The notes beneath the pieces were generated by a model. That model ran no database searches. It saw only the letters and a program-made list of their open reading frames with translations, and had not been told where the DNA came from. From positions 11,261 to 75,260 of the forward strand of contig DAIPYJ010000007.1 in NCBI GenBank assembly GCA_036782775.1: a stretch of DNA of 64,000 bases, in the 5' to 3' direction. Made by a program: the position numbers and the translations under genes. The stretch comes from CF-13 sp036782775. Its GTDB lineage: Bacteria; Chloroflexota; Dormibacteria; CF-121. Shown piece after piece: positions 17,060-25,454 of this stretch (positions within the stretch are counted from its first letter, which is position 1; every line of letters starts with the position of its first letter).

Positions 17060-18079
17060 CTAGCGGCAAGTCCAGGACTGCGTGAGCGCAGGCGCAGAGT
17101 AGAACGGGCTGATGAAAATCAACTGGACGGTGCCCGACGAGTTGGGGTGCACATAGCTGTCGGTGATCACGTGCGCGTTCGTGTCGCCGGCCGCGACCAC
17201 CAGCGAACCCGAGTGGACGGTGACCACGCTGTTGCCGCTACTGTTCGTGTCTTTGTAGATCCAGGTATATCTCACGGTGCCCCCCGGGCCGCCGGCCTGC
17301 ATCCGGAAGGTGCCGGTGGTGTTAACGGTGGTCATGGTGCATTTGTCCGAGCCGTTCTGTGAGAGGCTCGCACTGTCCGACGCGCTGGCGATCGCGAACG
17401 GCCCTGAGGGTGTGGGTGTTGGAGTCGGTGTGGGTGTGGGTGTTGGTGTTGGGGTCGGAGTGGGTGTGGGCGTGGGCGTCGGCGTTGGTGTGGGCGTCGG
17501 CGTCGGCGTGGGGGTGGGCGTTGGAGTTGGCGTGGGCGTGGGCGTCGGCGTGGGCGTCGGCGCTGCGCTCGGCGTCGGAGAAGCGCCGGGCGTCGGCGAG
17601 GCGCTCGGGCTGGGCGATGGGGAGGCGCTCGGGCTGGCGGACGCGCTCGGCGACGGCGACGCACCGGCCGATGGCGAGGCGGTTGGGCTCGACGACGCCG
17701 ATGGTCTCGGACTGCTGCTGCCGGAGGTCGAGGCTGCCGGCGTCGTGCTCGGCCGCAACGCGATCAGCGGACGCGAGGTCGTGTTAGGCCGCGCGGCGAA
17801 AAATCGCGGTGGCAGGTTGAAGGTCGGGACCAACAACCAGAAGGGAGCGTGGGGGTCGTCGGCAAAGTAGAGGCTCGCGTCCGGCTCAGCGGCGCTGCCG
17901 CTGGCGTCGATCCGGAAAGGACCGACTTCCCAATCGGGTGGGATGGCGCGCACCAGGAAGAAGAGGACGATCAGGCCGAAGAAGAACAAGAGGAAGCCGA
18001 ACTTCCGGCGCCGCTTGCGCTCGTCCGCCTGCTCTTCTTCCGTCTGCGGTTGGATGGCGCGCCTGAATGGGAGTCGCAT
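17060..18079 (-). CDS. Membrane-anchored surface protein with a long Thr-Pro repeat
   Basis: 339 residues of unknown function. A basic cytoplasmic N-terminus precedes one transmembrane helix (GFLLFFFGLIVLFFLVRAI). After it come a short domain, a Ser/Pro/Ala-rich stretch and an uninterrupted (Thr-Pro)n run of about 25 dipeptides. The C-terminal domain of about 115 residues has two cysteines (KCTMT and the C-terminal SWTCR) that could pair. Such Pro-Thr linkers typically span the cell wall and present a domain outside, and may be glycosylated. No family was recognised for the C-terminal domain. Confidence 0.72.
   Translation of the reverse strand: MRLPFRRAIQPQTEEEQADERKRRRKFGFLLFFFGLIVLFFLVRAIPPDWEVGPFRIDASGSAAEPDASLYFADDPHAPFWLLVPTFNLPPRFFAARPNTTSRPLIALRPSTTPAASTSGSSSPRPSASSSPTASPSAGASPSPSASASPSASPSPSPSASPTPGASPTPSAAPTPTPTPTPTPTPTPTPTPTPTPTPTPTPTPTPTPTPTPTPTPTPTPTPTPSGPFAIASASDSASLSQNGSDKCTMTTVNTTGTFRMQAGGPGGTVRYTWIYKDTNSSGNSVVTVHSGSLVVAAGDTNAHVITDSYVHPNSSGTVQLIFISPFYSAPALTQSWTCR
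17410..17562. repeat. Degenerate 6-bp tandem repeat encoding (Thr-Pro)n
   Basis: About 25 copies of a GTGGGN/GTCGGN-type hexamer that varies only at third codon positions. It lies in frame within the surface-protein gene, and length variation by slippage is plausible. Confidence 0.85.
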
Positions 18080-18196
18080 CCTGCGCCCACGCTACTGCGA
18101 GGCGATTACGGCACTTGTTTCGCGCGTGGCCGCGCAGCCATGGCGCGGTGACAGCCTTGTCGCAGGAGATTTACAAGCTTGCTGCTGCGAGCGGGA

Positions 18197-18544
18197 TCAG
18201 CCCGGCGGCCAGGCCATGCCCCGTCCGCCGAGCAGGTGCAGATGCAAGTGGTAGACGCTCTGTCCCGCTTGCGGCCCTTTGTTCAGCACCAGGCGATATC
18301 CCTCGCGGTCGACCTTACGCTCGTCGGCGATCTGGTTCGCCACCGCGAACATCCGAGACAGCATGGCGGAATGGTCGCCGCTCAACTCGTGGACCGACGG
18401 GATGTGCTCCTTCGGAATGATCAAGACGTGCGTCGGCGCCACCGGCCGGATATCCTCGAACGCAACCACCCCTTCGTCGCGGAACACTTCCTTTGCCGGG
18501 ATCTCCTTGTTGAAGATCTTGCAGAACAAGCAGTCTTCGGGCAT
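18197..18544 (-). CDS. HIT-family nucleotide hydrolase/transferase
   Basis: 115 residues of the HINT branch. The N-terminus DCLFCKIFNKEIPAKEV is typical and the histidine triad HLHLHLLGGRGM is intact. Members hydrolyse AMP-lysine or similar nucleoside phosphoramidates; the in vivo substrate is uncertain. The ATG start is 6 nt after TAAGCT, suggesting its own leaderless transcript in addition to read-through from mtaB, which ends 10 bp upstream. Confidence 0.92.
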   Translation of the reverse strand: MPEDCLFCKIFNKEIPAKEVFRDEGVVAFEDIRPVAPTHVLIIPKEHIPSVHELSGDHSAMLSRMFAVANQIADERKVDREGYRLVLNKGPQAGQSVYHLHLHLLGGRGMAWPPG

Positions 18545-18556
18545 GCGGCCAGCTTA
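18545..18556 (-). promoter_or_regulatory. -10-like element upstream of the HIT gene
   Basis: On the minus strand TAAGCT (18556-18551) is followed by 6 nt and the ATG. The TAA is also the mtaB stop codon, so the match may be partly chance. Confidence 0.3.
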
Positions 18557-19783
18557 CGCGCAGAGCAGCCCGTCGGCCACGCTCGCGACCGGCTCGACGC
18601 GAGCCAGCGCCCCCAGCGTCTGCGCCCGTTCGGGCGCGTAAACCGTGATGTAGTTATCGCTCAGCCCGCGAACGCGATGGGGCAGGCGTCGGTCCCAGAC
18701 GACGTCGAGGGGCCGCCCGACAAAGCGCGCCTCATAAGCGCGGCGCTGCTCCTCCGCCTGGGACTGCAGCCGATGACTGCGCTCCCGACTCACCGGGTCG
18801 TCGACTGGCAGCCCGAGTCGTGGAGCAGCGGTTCCCGCGCGCGGCGAGTAGCGGAAGACGTGCATGCCGCTCAAGCCGGCTTCCTCCGCAATCGACCGCG
18901 TTTGCGCAAAGTCCTCGTCGGTCTCACCGGGAAAGCCGACGATAACATCGGCGGTGATCGCCAGCTCGGGTGATTGCCGACGAAGCGCCGTCGCCAGCCG
19001 AAGATAGTCGGCCCGGCGATAGAGCCGGCCCATTCGTTTCAGAACGCGATCGCTTCCCGACTGCAGCGGGATATGCAGATGGCGGCAAAAGCGAGGTTCC
19101 CCAGCGAGTTCGATCAGGTCGGGGGTGAAGTCGTTCGCATTGACCGAGCTCAGCCGCAGACGCGCGGGAGCGATGGCGTCGAGCAGGCGCCGAACCAGGC
19201 CGGCCAGCGTTTCGCCTCGCTCCCGACCGAAGGAGCCGAGGTCGACGCCCGTGAGCACGACCTCGCCGTATCCGTCGGCGACTGCCTGGCGCGCGCGTTC
19301 GACCAGGTGGTTCGAATCGTCGCTGACCGACTGGCCGCGGGTTCGCCAGACGATGCAGTAGGTGCAGCGGTGGTTACAGCCGTCCTGCACTTTGAGAAAG
19401 AACCGCGACCGGCTGAACGCGCTCGACCCGGCCGCTTCGCCAGGCGAGAAGTTGGCGCTGATGTAGTCGAAAATCTCGCGTTTTCGAGCATTCGAAAAAC
19501 TGATGTCGGCCGACGGCACTGCCGATAGGCGCGGAGTCGGATTGTCGACGTGACAGCCGGTCAGCACGATGTGGGTGGAAGGCTGTCGTCGTCGAAGGCC
19601 GTGGACCATCGTGCGCAGCTTGCGGTCCGCCTGCGCCGTCACCGTACAGCTGTTGATGACGCAGATCTCGGCGCCCTCCTGGTCCTCTGAGACGGTAAAA
19701 CCGGCACGGGCGAGGCGATCACCGAGCTCGACCATCTCCGCGAAATTGACCTTGCAGCCGAGCGTTTGCAGCGCGACCTTCAT
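18554..19783 (-). CDS. mtaB: tRNA methylthiotransferase MtaB
   Basis: Radical-SAM enzyme that adds a methylthio group to t6A37 in tRNAs reading ANN codons. The 409 residues start at ATG 19783 (MKVALQTLGCKVN), the standard family N-terminus; longer upstream reading is not supported. Cluster-binding cysteines of the MTTase domain (LGCKVN, NSCTV, TGCHV) and the radical-SAM motif CNHRCTYC are present, followed by a TRAM-like C-terminus. Its ATG overlaps the rsmE stop by 4 bases, so the two RNA-modification genes are coupled. Confidence 0.93.
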   Translation of the reverse strand: MKVALQTLGCKVNFAEMVELGDRLARAGFTVSEDQEGAEICVINSCTVTAQADRKLRTMVHGLRRRQPSTHIVLTGCHVDNPTPRLSAVPSADISFSNARKREIFDYISANFSPGEAAGSSAFSRSRFFLKVQDGCNHRCTYCIVWRTRGQSVSDDSNHLVERARQAVADGYGEVVLTGVDLGSFGRERGETLAGLVRRLLDAIAPARLRLSSVNANDFTPDLIELAGEPRFCRHLHIPLQSGSDRVLKRMGRLYRRADYLRLATALRRQSPELAITADVIVGFPGETDEDFAQTRSIAEEAGLSGMHVFRYSPRAGTAAPRLGLPVDDPVSRERSHRLQSQAEEQRRAYEARFVGRPLDVVWDRRLPHRVRGLSDNYITVYAPERAQTLGALARVEPVASVADGLLCA

Positions 19784-20490
19784 GATCGTTGGACGAGGAT
19801 AGCAGCGGCCACGATCGGCGCCAGCCGCGCCCGCAAGATCCGCGGGCCAAGGTGCACTTCGATGCCGCCGCGCTCGCGCATCAGCGATCGCTCCTCGTCG
19901 CTCCAACCACCTTCCGGACCGATCGCCAGCGCGTAGGCGGGAACCCTGTCAACCGCAACCAGTGCCCTGGTTGCTCGCGGGTCCAGCACGAGCAACTGAT
20001 TCATTCCCGCGACCGCGTCGACGGCGGCCTCGAGCGAGATCGGCCCGCGCAGCTCCGGCGCCCGGCCGCGATGGCTCTGTTCGGCGGCCGAGACCGCAAT
20101 CGTTTGCCAGCGGCTGAGGCGGCTGGCAGCCGGACGGGCAATCGAGCGCGCCGCCTGCACGGCGATCACCTGGCTGACGCCGACCGCGGTCGCGGACTCG
20201 ATCACTGCGTCGAAGTCCGGATTCGGCAGCACCGCCTGGAGCAAGGTCACGCTCACCGACGGCTCACCGCCGATCGGCCGCCGTTCCAGCACCTGGGCTT
20301 TGACCGTCCCGTCGGCGACCTCGGACACCGCGACGTGATGCTCGATGCCCTCGGCCACCACCACGCCCTGCTCGCCAACTCGAACCCGAAGCACCCGCGC
20401 CAGGTGATGGCCCTTGCCGCCCGAGATCACGAGCTGATCGGTTTGTGGGCGGGTCTGGTCGAGCAGCAGCCAGAACAATGCCGTGCCCAT
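19780..20490 (-). CDS. rsmE: 16S rRNA m3U1498 methyltransferase RsmE
   Basis: SPOUT-fold methyltransferase for U1498 of 16S rRNA. About 236 residues from ATG 20490 (a TTG at 20508 would add six). The N-terminal PUA-like region has GKGHHLARVLRVRVGE and the SAM-binding knot has AIGPEGGWSDEE. The last knot motif reads LGPRILRARLAP, where most RsmE proteins have RILRxETA, so a usually conserved Glu-Thr pair is changed. It diverges from an HD-GYP/GGDEF gene across a palindrome. Confidence 0.9.
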   Translation of the reverse strand: MGTALFWLLLDQTRPQTDQLVISGGKGHHLARVLRVRVGEQGVVVAEGIEHHVAVSEVADGTVKAQVLERRPIGGEPSVSVTLLQAVLPNPDFDAVIESATAVGVSQVIAVQAARSIARPAASRLSRWQTIAVSAAEQSHRGRAPELRGPISLEAAVDAVAGMNQLLVLDPRATRALVAVDRVPAYALAIGPEGGWSDEERSLMRERGGIEVHLGPRILRARLAPIVAAAILVQRS

Positions 20491-20501
20491 GCTATCCGTC
20501 C

Positions 20502-20530
20502 ACGCCAATGGAAGGCTCTGCTATTGGCGT
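20502..20530. promoter_or_regulatory. Inverted repeat between divergent rsmE and HD-GYP genes
   Basis: ACGCCAAT (20502-20509) and ATTGGCGT (20523-20530) form a perfect 8-bp inverted repeat with a 13-nt spacer, 21 bp centre to centre. It lies in the 53 bp between the two chosen starts and is an operator candidate for an unknown regulator. Confidence 0.45.
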
Positions 20531-20543
20531 TGTATCCCGCAGC

Positions 20544-22685
20544 ATGGCGCAGCCCGAGCTGCCTCGCGACCTCCACCGCGCGACCTTCAAGATCGCCGCC
20601 GTCTCTTTCTGGGCGGTCTCGGCGCTCGTCATGGCGAGCAGCTACGTCGCCAGCAGCGTGCCGGTCAACTACGCAGTCGAGTGGGCGATCACCGCCCTCG
20701 CCGTCGTCGCCGGCCTGGTGTGCTGGTTTCTTCCCTGGCAGCAGATCCCGCTGACGTGGTTTGTTCCCATCGTGTTTGGTGGGCTCGGGATGGAGACCAT
20801 CGGCGTCTTCGCCACCGGCGGAACCCACTCTCACTTAACCGTCCTCTATCTGGTCGTGCTCGTCTTCACCGCCTCGATGCTGGCCTTCAGGGTGGCGCTC
20901 GCGGTGCTCGCCTACTCGATCCTCGCGGGCGTGCTGCCGCTCGTCGTCGACGGATGGGATGGCACCTACGTCCGCGCCTACATCATGCTGATCGCCTCGA
21001 TGGTGATTTGCGCCTTCATTCCGGCACTGGTGCGGCGCGCGCTTCGGGAGGAGAACCAGCTGGCTGAGCGTCGCCGCGAGGAGCTCGAAGCCAGCTATCT
21101 CGCGACCATCGAGGCGCTGGCCACCGCGCTGGATGCGAAGGACCGGCATACCGAAGCGCACTCCCGCGAGACAGCTGCCCTTTCTCGAGCCGTCGGCCGC
21201 CGGTTGGGGCTCGAGGAAGAACGATTGCGGTTTCTCGAGTACGCCGCGCTGCTCCACGACATCGGCAAGATCGGGATTCCCGGCTATGTGCTCAACAAGC
21301 CGGGGGCGCTCGATGCGGAGGAGATGGCGATCATGCGCGAGCATCCGGTGATCGGTGAGCGGATCGTCGCCTCGGTCCCATTTCTGAAGCGCATCCGGCC
21401 CATCGTCCGGGCCGAGCACGAGCGCTGGGACGGCGGCGGCTATCCGGATCGGCTGAACGGCGAGGCAATCCCGGTCGAAGCTCGCATCATCCACGCCTGC
21501 GATGCCTTTCAGGCGATGTCGAGCAACCGGCCGTATCGCCGGGCACAGCCGCTCGACTGGATCCTCAAAGAGATTCGCGGCCAGGCCGGCAAGCAGTTCG
21601 ATCCCGCCGTCGCCGAGGCGTTACTGGCGGTGATCGAGGAGCGCGAGGTCGTCATCCAGGGCACCGCCGAATCCAACGATCACGAAGACCGGCCGCTCCC
21701 CGAGGCGCATTCGTGGACGCAGCACCTCGATGCGATCCAGCAGCTGGGAGCGCGGCTCTCGAGCGTGGTGGACGTGCCCGAGGTTTGCCAGACGATCGGG
21801 CAGGCCATCACCGAGCTGCTCCCCTACGACCAGTGCCGCGTCTACCTCCTGGAAGACGACCGCCGAACCCTTCGGGCTGCCTACTTCAGCGACAGCAATC
21901 GCGACGAGTACGAAGGGGTCACCGAAGAAACGCTGGCGGCCCAAATCGGTGAAGGCATCACCGGTTGGGTGGCGGAGACCAAGCAGGGCGCGCTGGTCGG
22001 CGACACCGAGCGCCATCCCAGGGCGGTGCACATCCCGGGAACAACCGAGACCGAGGAATCGATGCTGGCGGTGCCCGTGATCTTCGAGGAGCGCCTGATC
22101 GGCGTCATCGTCATCGTCAAGGTGGGCCTGCACCAGTACAACGGCGACCATCTCCGCCTGTTGACGATCCTCGCCAATCAGGCGGCCGTTTCCATTCAGA
22201 ACGCGCGCTTGATCGAGCGGCTGGAAACCACCGCGCGGACCGACCCGCTGACCGGGCTGGCCAACCGGCGGGCGTTCGAGCAGGAGCTCGAAGAGCATCT
22301 GGGAGCTGTGCCTAGCCAGCCGTTCGCCGTGATCATGCTCGACCTGGACGACCTCAAACAGGTGAACGACGAGGATGGCCACGCGGCCGGCGATGCCGTC
22401 TTGAAGCGGGTGGCCTCAGTGCTCGGCGATGGGCTGCGTGAGGGAGACATCGTGACCCGCTGGGGTGGCGACGAATTCGTCTTGCTGCTCCCGGGAATGG
22501 ATCAGGTCGGTGCCTTGTCGATGGCCCGGCGAGTCAGTGGGACGCTATTGGGATCCGAGCACGGCGGCCGATCCGTCTCCGTGTCGATCGGGATCGCGGT
22601 CTTCCCCTCGGACGGCACGACGGCGGACGCGCTGCTTGCCGCCGCCGACCGCTCGATGTACGCCGAGAAGCGGCAGGTCGCCTAA
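20544..22685 (+). CDS. Membrane HD-GYP, GAF and GGDEF protein
   Basis: 713 residues from ATG 20544 (ATG 20508 is an alternative). About six membrane helices (residues 15-165) are followed by a short coiled linker and an HD-GYP domain with HD at 238-239 (LLHDIGKIG) and EHERWDGGGYPDR. A GAF domain (about 395-545) and a GGDEF domain come next, with WGGDEF at about 641-645 and an I-site RxxD upstream. Both catalytic domains look intact, so one protein may make and break c-di-GMP, with GAF or membrane input choosing the direction. Its stop overlaps that of the convergent response regulator. Confidence 0.9.
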   Translation: MAQPELPRDLHRATFKIAAVSFWAVSALVMASSYVASSVPVNYAVEWAITALAVVAGLVCWFLPWQQIPLTWFVPIVFGGLGMETIGVFATGGTHSHLTVLYLVVLVFTASMLAFRVALAVLAYSILAGVLPLVVDGWDGTYVRAYIMLIASMVICAFIPALVRRALREENQLAERRREELEASYLATIEALATALDAKDRHTEAHSRETAALSRAVGRRLGLEEERLRFLEYAALLHDIGKIGIPGYVLNKPGALDAEEMAIMREHPVIGERIVASVPFLKRIRPIVRAEHERWDGGGYPDRLNGEAIPVEARIIHACDAFQAMSSNRPYRRAQPLDWILKEIRGQAGKQFDPAVAEALLAVIEEREVVIQGTAESNDHEDRPLPEAHSWTQHLDAIQQLGARLSSVVDVPEVCQTIGQAITELLPYDQCRVYLLEDDRRTLRAAYFSDSNRDEYEGVTEETLAAQIGEGITGWVAETKQGALVGDTERHPRAVHIPGTTETEESMLAVPVIFEERLIGVIVIVKVGLHQYNGDHLRLLTILANQAAVSIQNARLIERLETTARTDPLTGLANRRAFEQELEEHLGAVPSQPFAVIMLDLDDLKQVNDEDGHAAGDAVLKRVASVLGDGLREGDIVTRWGGDEFVLLLPGMDQVGALSMARRVSGTLLGSEHGGRSVSVSIGIAVFPSDGTTADALLAAADRSMYAEKRQVA

Positions 22686-23101
22686 GCCGAAAGGCCGGCA
22701 CGCTCGCCGATCGACCAGGCGGCGAGATCCCGGCTCAGCGTGTTGAGCGTCAGGTCGGCATGGACGACGTAATCGTTCGGCTCGGTGCAAAAACCCGCGG
22801 CCGCGAACGCACGGGCGTTCTGGGTCGAGAGGATGATCACCGGCAGCATCTTTGTCGATGGGTCGCTTCGCAGTGCGCGGAGCGTCGCCATCGCTGTCTC
22901 TTCGTGACGCTGCGTATCGAGAAAGACGAGCTCAGGTCGAATGGTTGTCGCCATTTGCATCGCGTCTTCACCCGGCGTCACGATCGTCACGGCGTAGCCG
23001 TCGAGTTCAAGTTTGAGCTTGTACATCTCGGCGACATCGGGATCGTCCTCGATGAAGAGCACGCGGATCGTGTCGTCGGCGACGTGGGATGTTGTAGCCA
23101 A
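22682..23101 (-). CDS. Single-domain response regulator, atypical
   Basis: 139 residues consisting of one receiver domain. The acidic pocket (FIEDDPDVAEM) and phospho-Asp at about 62 (VFLDTQ) are present. The conserved Lys near the C-terminus, usually in a KP motif, is absent; the segment reads NDYVVHADLT. Signalling may therefore be altered or phosphorylation-independent. TTG at 23101, with AGGAGG 6 nt upstream, is preferred over the upstream ATG at 23149 because it begins just before the receiver fold. Convergent with the HD-GYP/GGDEF gene, with overlapping stop codons. Confidence 0.82.
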   Translation of the reverse strand: MATTSHVADDTIRVLFIEDDPDVAEMYKLKLELDGYAVTIVTPGEDAMQMATTIRPELVFLDTQRHEETAMATLRALRSDPSTKMLPVIILSTQNARAFAAAGFCTEPNDYVVHADLTLNTLSRDLAAWSIGERAGLSA

Positions 23102-23192
23102 GGGTGCCTCCTGCCTCAGCGCGTACCGCGACTGCCGTCCTTGCTCCAACTATCCGGCCGAAAGGCTCGGCGTGTCAATGGTGCAGTCGCTG

Positions 23193-23930
23193 CTACTCCG
23201 CCTGGTAGGGTTGCCGCACTTCCTCGGGGAGCTCGTACCAGCTGATGCGATCGCCGACGCGCGCACGCAGCTTCCATTTCACCGACTTCGGCTGCGCCTC
23301 GATCTGCTCCCAGATCGCATCCAGCCGTTGATTGATCAGGGCGCCGTCGACGGCAAGCTCGGCCGCCGCGGTGCGCACTTTTTGCGTGTTCAGTTGCAGT
23401 GTTCGATACAATCCCCAATCCTCCGCGGTGAGCCGCGCAAGGTATTTCGCATTGATCGCATCGTCGTCATGCTCGGCCACGGCGTGATCGAGGAGAAGGG
23501 CGATCGAATCCACGAGGTCCTTCATGTTGACCTCGTAGACCTGCAGCTTGCTGATCAAGAGGTCGACCGGCGTCAGGGTCGGGCCATCGTGCCCGAGGCG
23601 GCCACCGAGCTCAACGACGTGGCACATCTTCATCCGGTCGATGAAGACGTCGACCTGGCGCCCATTTGCGGCGTCGAGATAGAGCAGGCGTTGATGCCCG
23701 TTCAGCAGGTTGAAGCGCGCCTCGCCTTCGTAACCCAGCGAGTCAAAGAGCTTTTGGACGGCCGGTCGCTGCTTGGCCGGCGCGACGAAATCGAGGTCGC
23801 CATACTTGCGCTTCAGCGGCGGTCGCCGGGCGCTCGGTGAATGCAGGTTGATGGCGGCCCCGCCGACCAGTTTCAAGTGCAGGCCCGCCGCTTTCGCCGC
23901 GGCGGCGACACGTTCGCCCTCGGCGACCAC
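23193..23930 (-). CDS. Nucleotidyltransferase-fold protein (AbiEii/DUF1814-like)
   Basis: About 245 residues. The N-terminal part has the nucleotidyltransferase signature: a GG motif (VGGAAINLHS) followed by KRKYGDLDFVAP with the DxD metal pair, then a later strand QVDVFID. The C-terminal half is helical and charged. Members include AbiEii toxins and house-keeping transferases; no partner antitoxin is seen, so a toxin role is not supported. It lies 36 bp after the aldehyde dehydrogenase at the end of the minus-strand operon. The start is unclear: GTG at 23930 or a few codons upstream. Confidence 0.6.
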   Translation of the reverse strand: MVAEGERVAAAAKAAGLHLKLVGGAAINLHSPSARRPPLKRKYGDLDFVAPAKQRPAVQKLFDSLGYEGEARFNLLNGHQRLLYLDAANGRQVDVFIDRMKMCHVVELGGRLGHDGPTLTPVDLLISKLQVYEVNMKDLVDSIALLLDHAVAEHDDDAINAKYLARLTAEDWGLYRTLQLNTQKVRTAAAELAVDGALINQRLDAIWEQIEAQPKSVKWKLRARVGDRISWYELPEEVRQPYQAE

Positions 23931-23965
23931 GTCGGCGAGAGGGACGCTGATTTCGGTCGCCAGCT

Positions 23966-25435
23966 TCAGCGCTCCTCGACGTCGATGATGATCGTCTTCA
24001 GGTCGGTCATCTGCTCGATCGCGCGGTGGCCGCCGACCCGGCCAATCCCGCTTTCCTTACCGGCGCGGCCACCGAAGGGGATGTGTGCCTCCCAGTAGTT
24101 GGATGATTCGTTGACGTTGACCCAGCCCGTCTCGAGCCGCTTGGCGAAGCGCAAGGCGCGATCGATATCGCGCGTGTAGACCGACCCAAGCAGGCCGTAG
24201 GGTGAGTCGTTCGCAATCTGCAGCGCATCGGACTCATCAGCAAAAGGAATGATCGGCGCGATCGGCCCGAAGGTCTCTTCCCGGCTGACCCGCATCGCGG
24301 GCGACACGTCGCGCAGCACCGTCGCTTCGTAAAAGAGCCGGGTCGGAAAGCCTTCCGCGCGATGACCGCCGACCACGACCTTCGCGCCGCGTTCAACCGC
24401 ATCGGCGACGTGCTCGTCCATCTTGGTGGCGACGCCCTCGTTGTTGAGCGGGCCCATGGTGGTCTGGTCATCGAAGGGATCGCCAAGCCTGGTTCCGCCG
24501 GACAGCGCCTGCTCTAGCTTGTCGATGAACTCGTCCTGCGCGGCCCGCTGGACCAGGATCCGCTCTCCGGCGGTGCAGCTCTGGCCGGCGCAGAGGAAGC
24601 AGCCCGTGATCGTTCCCGCGACGGCGCGATCAAGGCTGGCGTCGTCGAAGACGACGATCGGGCCATTGCCTCCGAGCTCGAGCATGACGTGCTTGCCGGC
24701 GGCGCGGCTGGCCACCGACCGGCCGGTCCTAGTCGAGCCGACGAATCCGACGCCGGCAACCAGCGGATGCCCGGCGATTTCGTCGCCGACGACCGGGCCG
24801 GGACCGGTGACGAGGTTGATCGCTCCGGCGGGCAGATCGGCCTCCGCGAAGCATTCCATCAGCTTCACCGAGATGGCAGCGGTCGAGGGCGCCGGCGTCC
24901 AGACGACGGTGTTGCCGCCGGCGAGCGCCGGCGCGATCACCTCGGTCGCCATCGTCAGCGGCCAGTTCCAGGGGGTGATCACGGAGTAGACGCCGCGAGG
25001 CACGCGCAGCGTGAAAACCAGCTTGTTGCGCGCCGCCGAGGGGATGACGTTCGTCTCCAGGCGCCTGATGTCCTCGGCGGCGATCTTGAAGTACTCGATC
25101 GCCTCTCCCACCTCGCCCACCGCCTCTGCCTTGTACGGCTTGCCCTGATCGAGCGTCAGCCAGTGGGCCAGGTCGTCCCGGTGGCGCTCCATGATGTCGG
25201 CGATGCGGTGCAGCAACGCGGCCCGCTCGAAGGCACCGAGCTCAGCCATGGCCGGCCGGGCGCGGTAGGCTTCCTTGACCGCGCGCTCCGCGTCCTCGCG
25301 GTTGCCCGTCGGAATGGTGGCGATCACGTCGCCGCTCGCCGGGCTGGTCGCCTCGAAGGTCTCGCCACTCCGGGAGTCGACCCACTGTCCGCCGATAAAC
25401 ATCTTCATGGTTTGGGTCTTTTCGACGAGCTTCAT
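23966..25435 (-). CDS. NAD(P)-dependent aldehyde dehydrogenase, possible betaine-aldehyde dehydrogenase
   Basis: 489 residues, the normal ALDH size. The cofactor region ITPWNWPLTM, catalytic Glu in LELGGNGP and catalytic Cys in GQSCTAGER are all intact. It oxidises an aldehyde to an acid. Its place beside a type III alcohol dehydrogenase and an MttB-family methyltransferase suggests betaine aldehyde as substrate, as in the Bacillus GbsA/GbsB pair. Other small aldehydes (formaldehyde, glycolaldehyde) are possible. It is 19 bp downstream of the MttB gene on the same strand. Confidence 0.92.
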   Translation of the reverse strand: MKLVEKTQTMKMFIGGQWVDSRSGETFEATSPASGDVIATIPTGNREDAERAVKEAYRARPAMAELGAFERAALLHRIADIMERHRDDLAHWLTLDQGKPYKAEAVGEVGEAIEYFKIAAEDIRRLETNVIPSAARNKLVFTLRVPRGVYSVITPWNWPLTMATEVIAPALAGGNTVVWTPAPSTAAISVKLMECFAEADLPAGAINLVTGPGPVVGDEIAGHPLVAGVGFVGSTRTGRSVASRAAGKHVMLELGGNGPIVVFDDASLDRAVAGTITGCFLCAGQSCTAGERILVQRAAQDEFIDKLEQALSGGTRLGDPFDDQTTMGPLNNEGVATKMDEHVADAVERGAKVVVGGHRAEGFPTRLFYEATVLRDVSPAMRVSREETFGPIAPIIPFADESDALQIANDSPYGLLGSVYTRDIDRALRFAKRLETGWVNVNESSNYWEAHIPFGGRAGKESGIGRVGGHRAIEQMTDLKTIIIDVEER

Positions 25436-25454
25436 GCCCTGTTACTCAGCCTCC

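Noticed and set aside
17410..17562. Regular short repeats suggesting a CRISPR array
   Set aside because: The unit is 6 bp, in frame, without spacers, and codes for Thr-Pro.
19308..19330. GGTTCGAATC resembling a tRNA T-arm
   Set aside because: No acceptor, D or anticodon arms fit around it, and it lies inside mtaB.
23193..23930. AbiE toxin-antitoxin system
   Set aside because: The nucleotidyltransferase fold is present, but there is no AbiEi-like antitoxin next to it; the neighbour is a metabolic gene.
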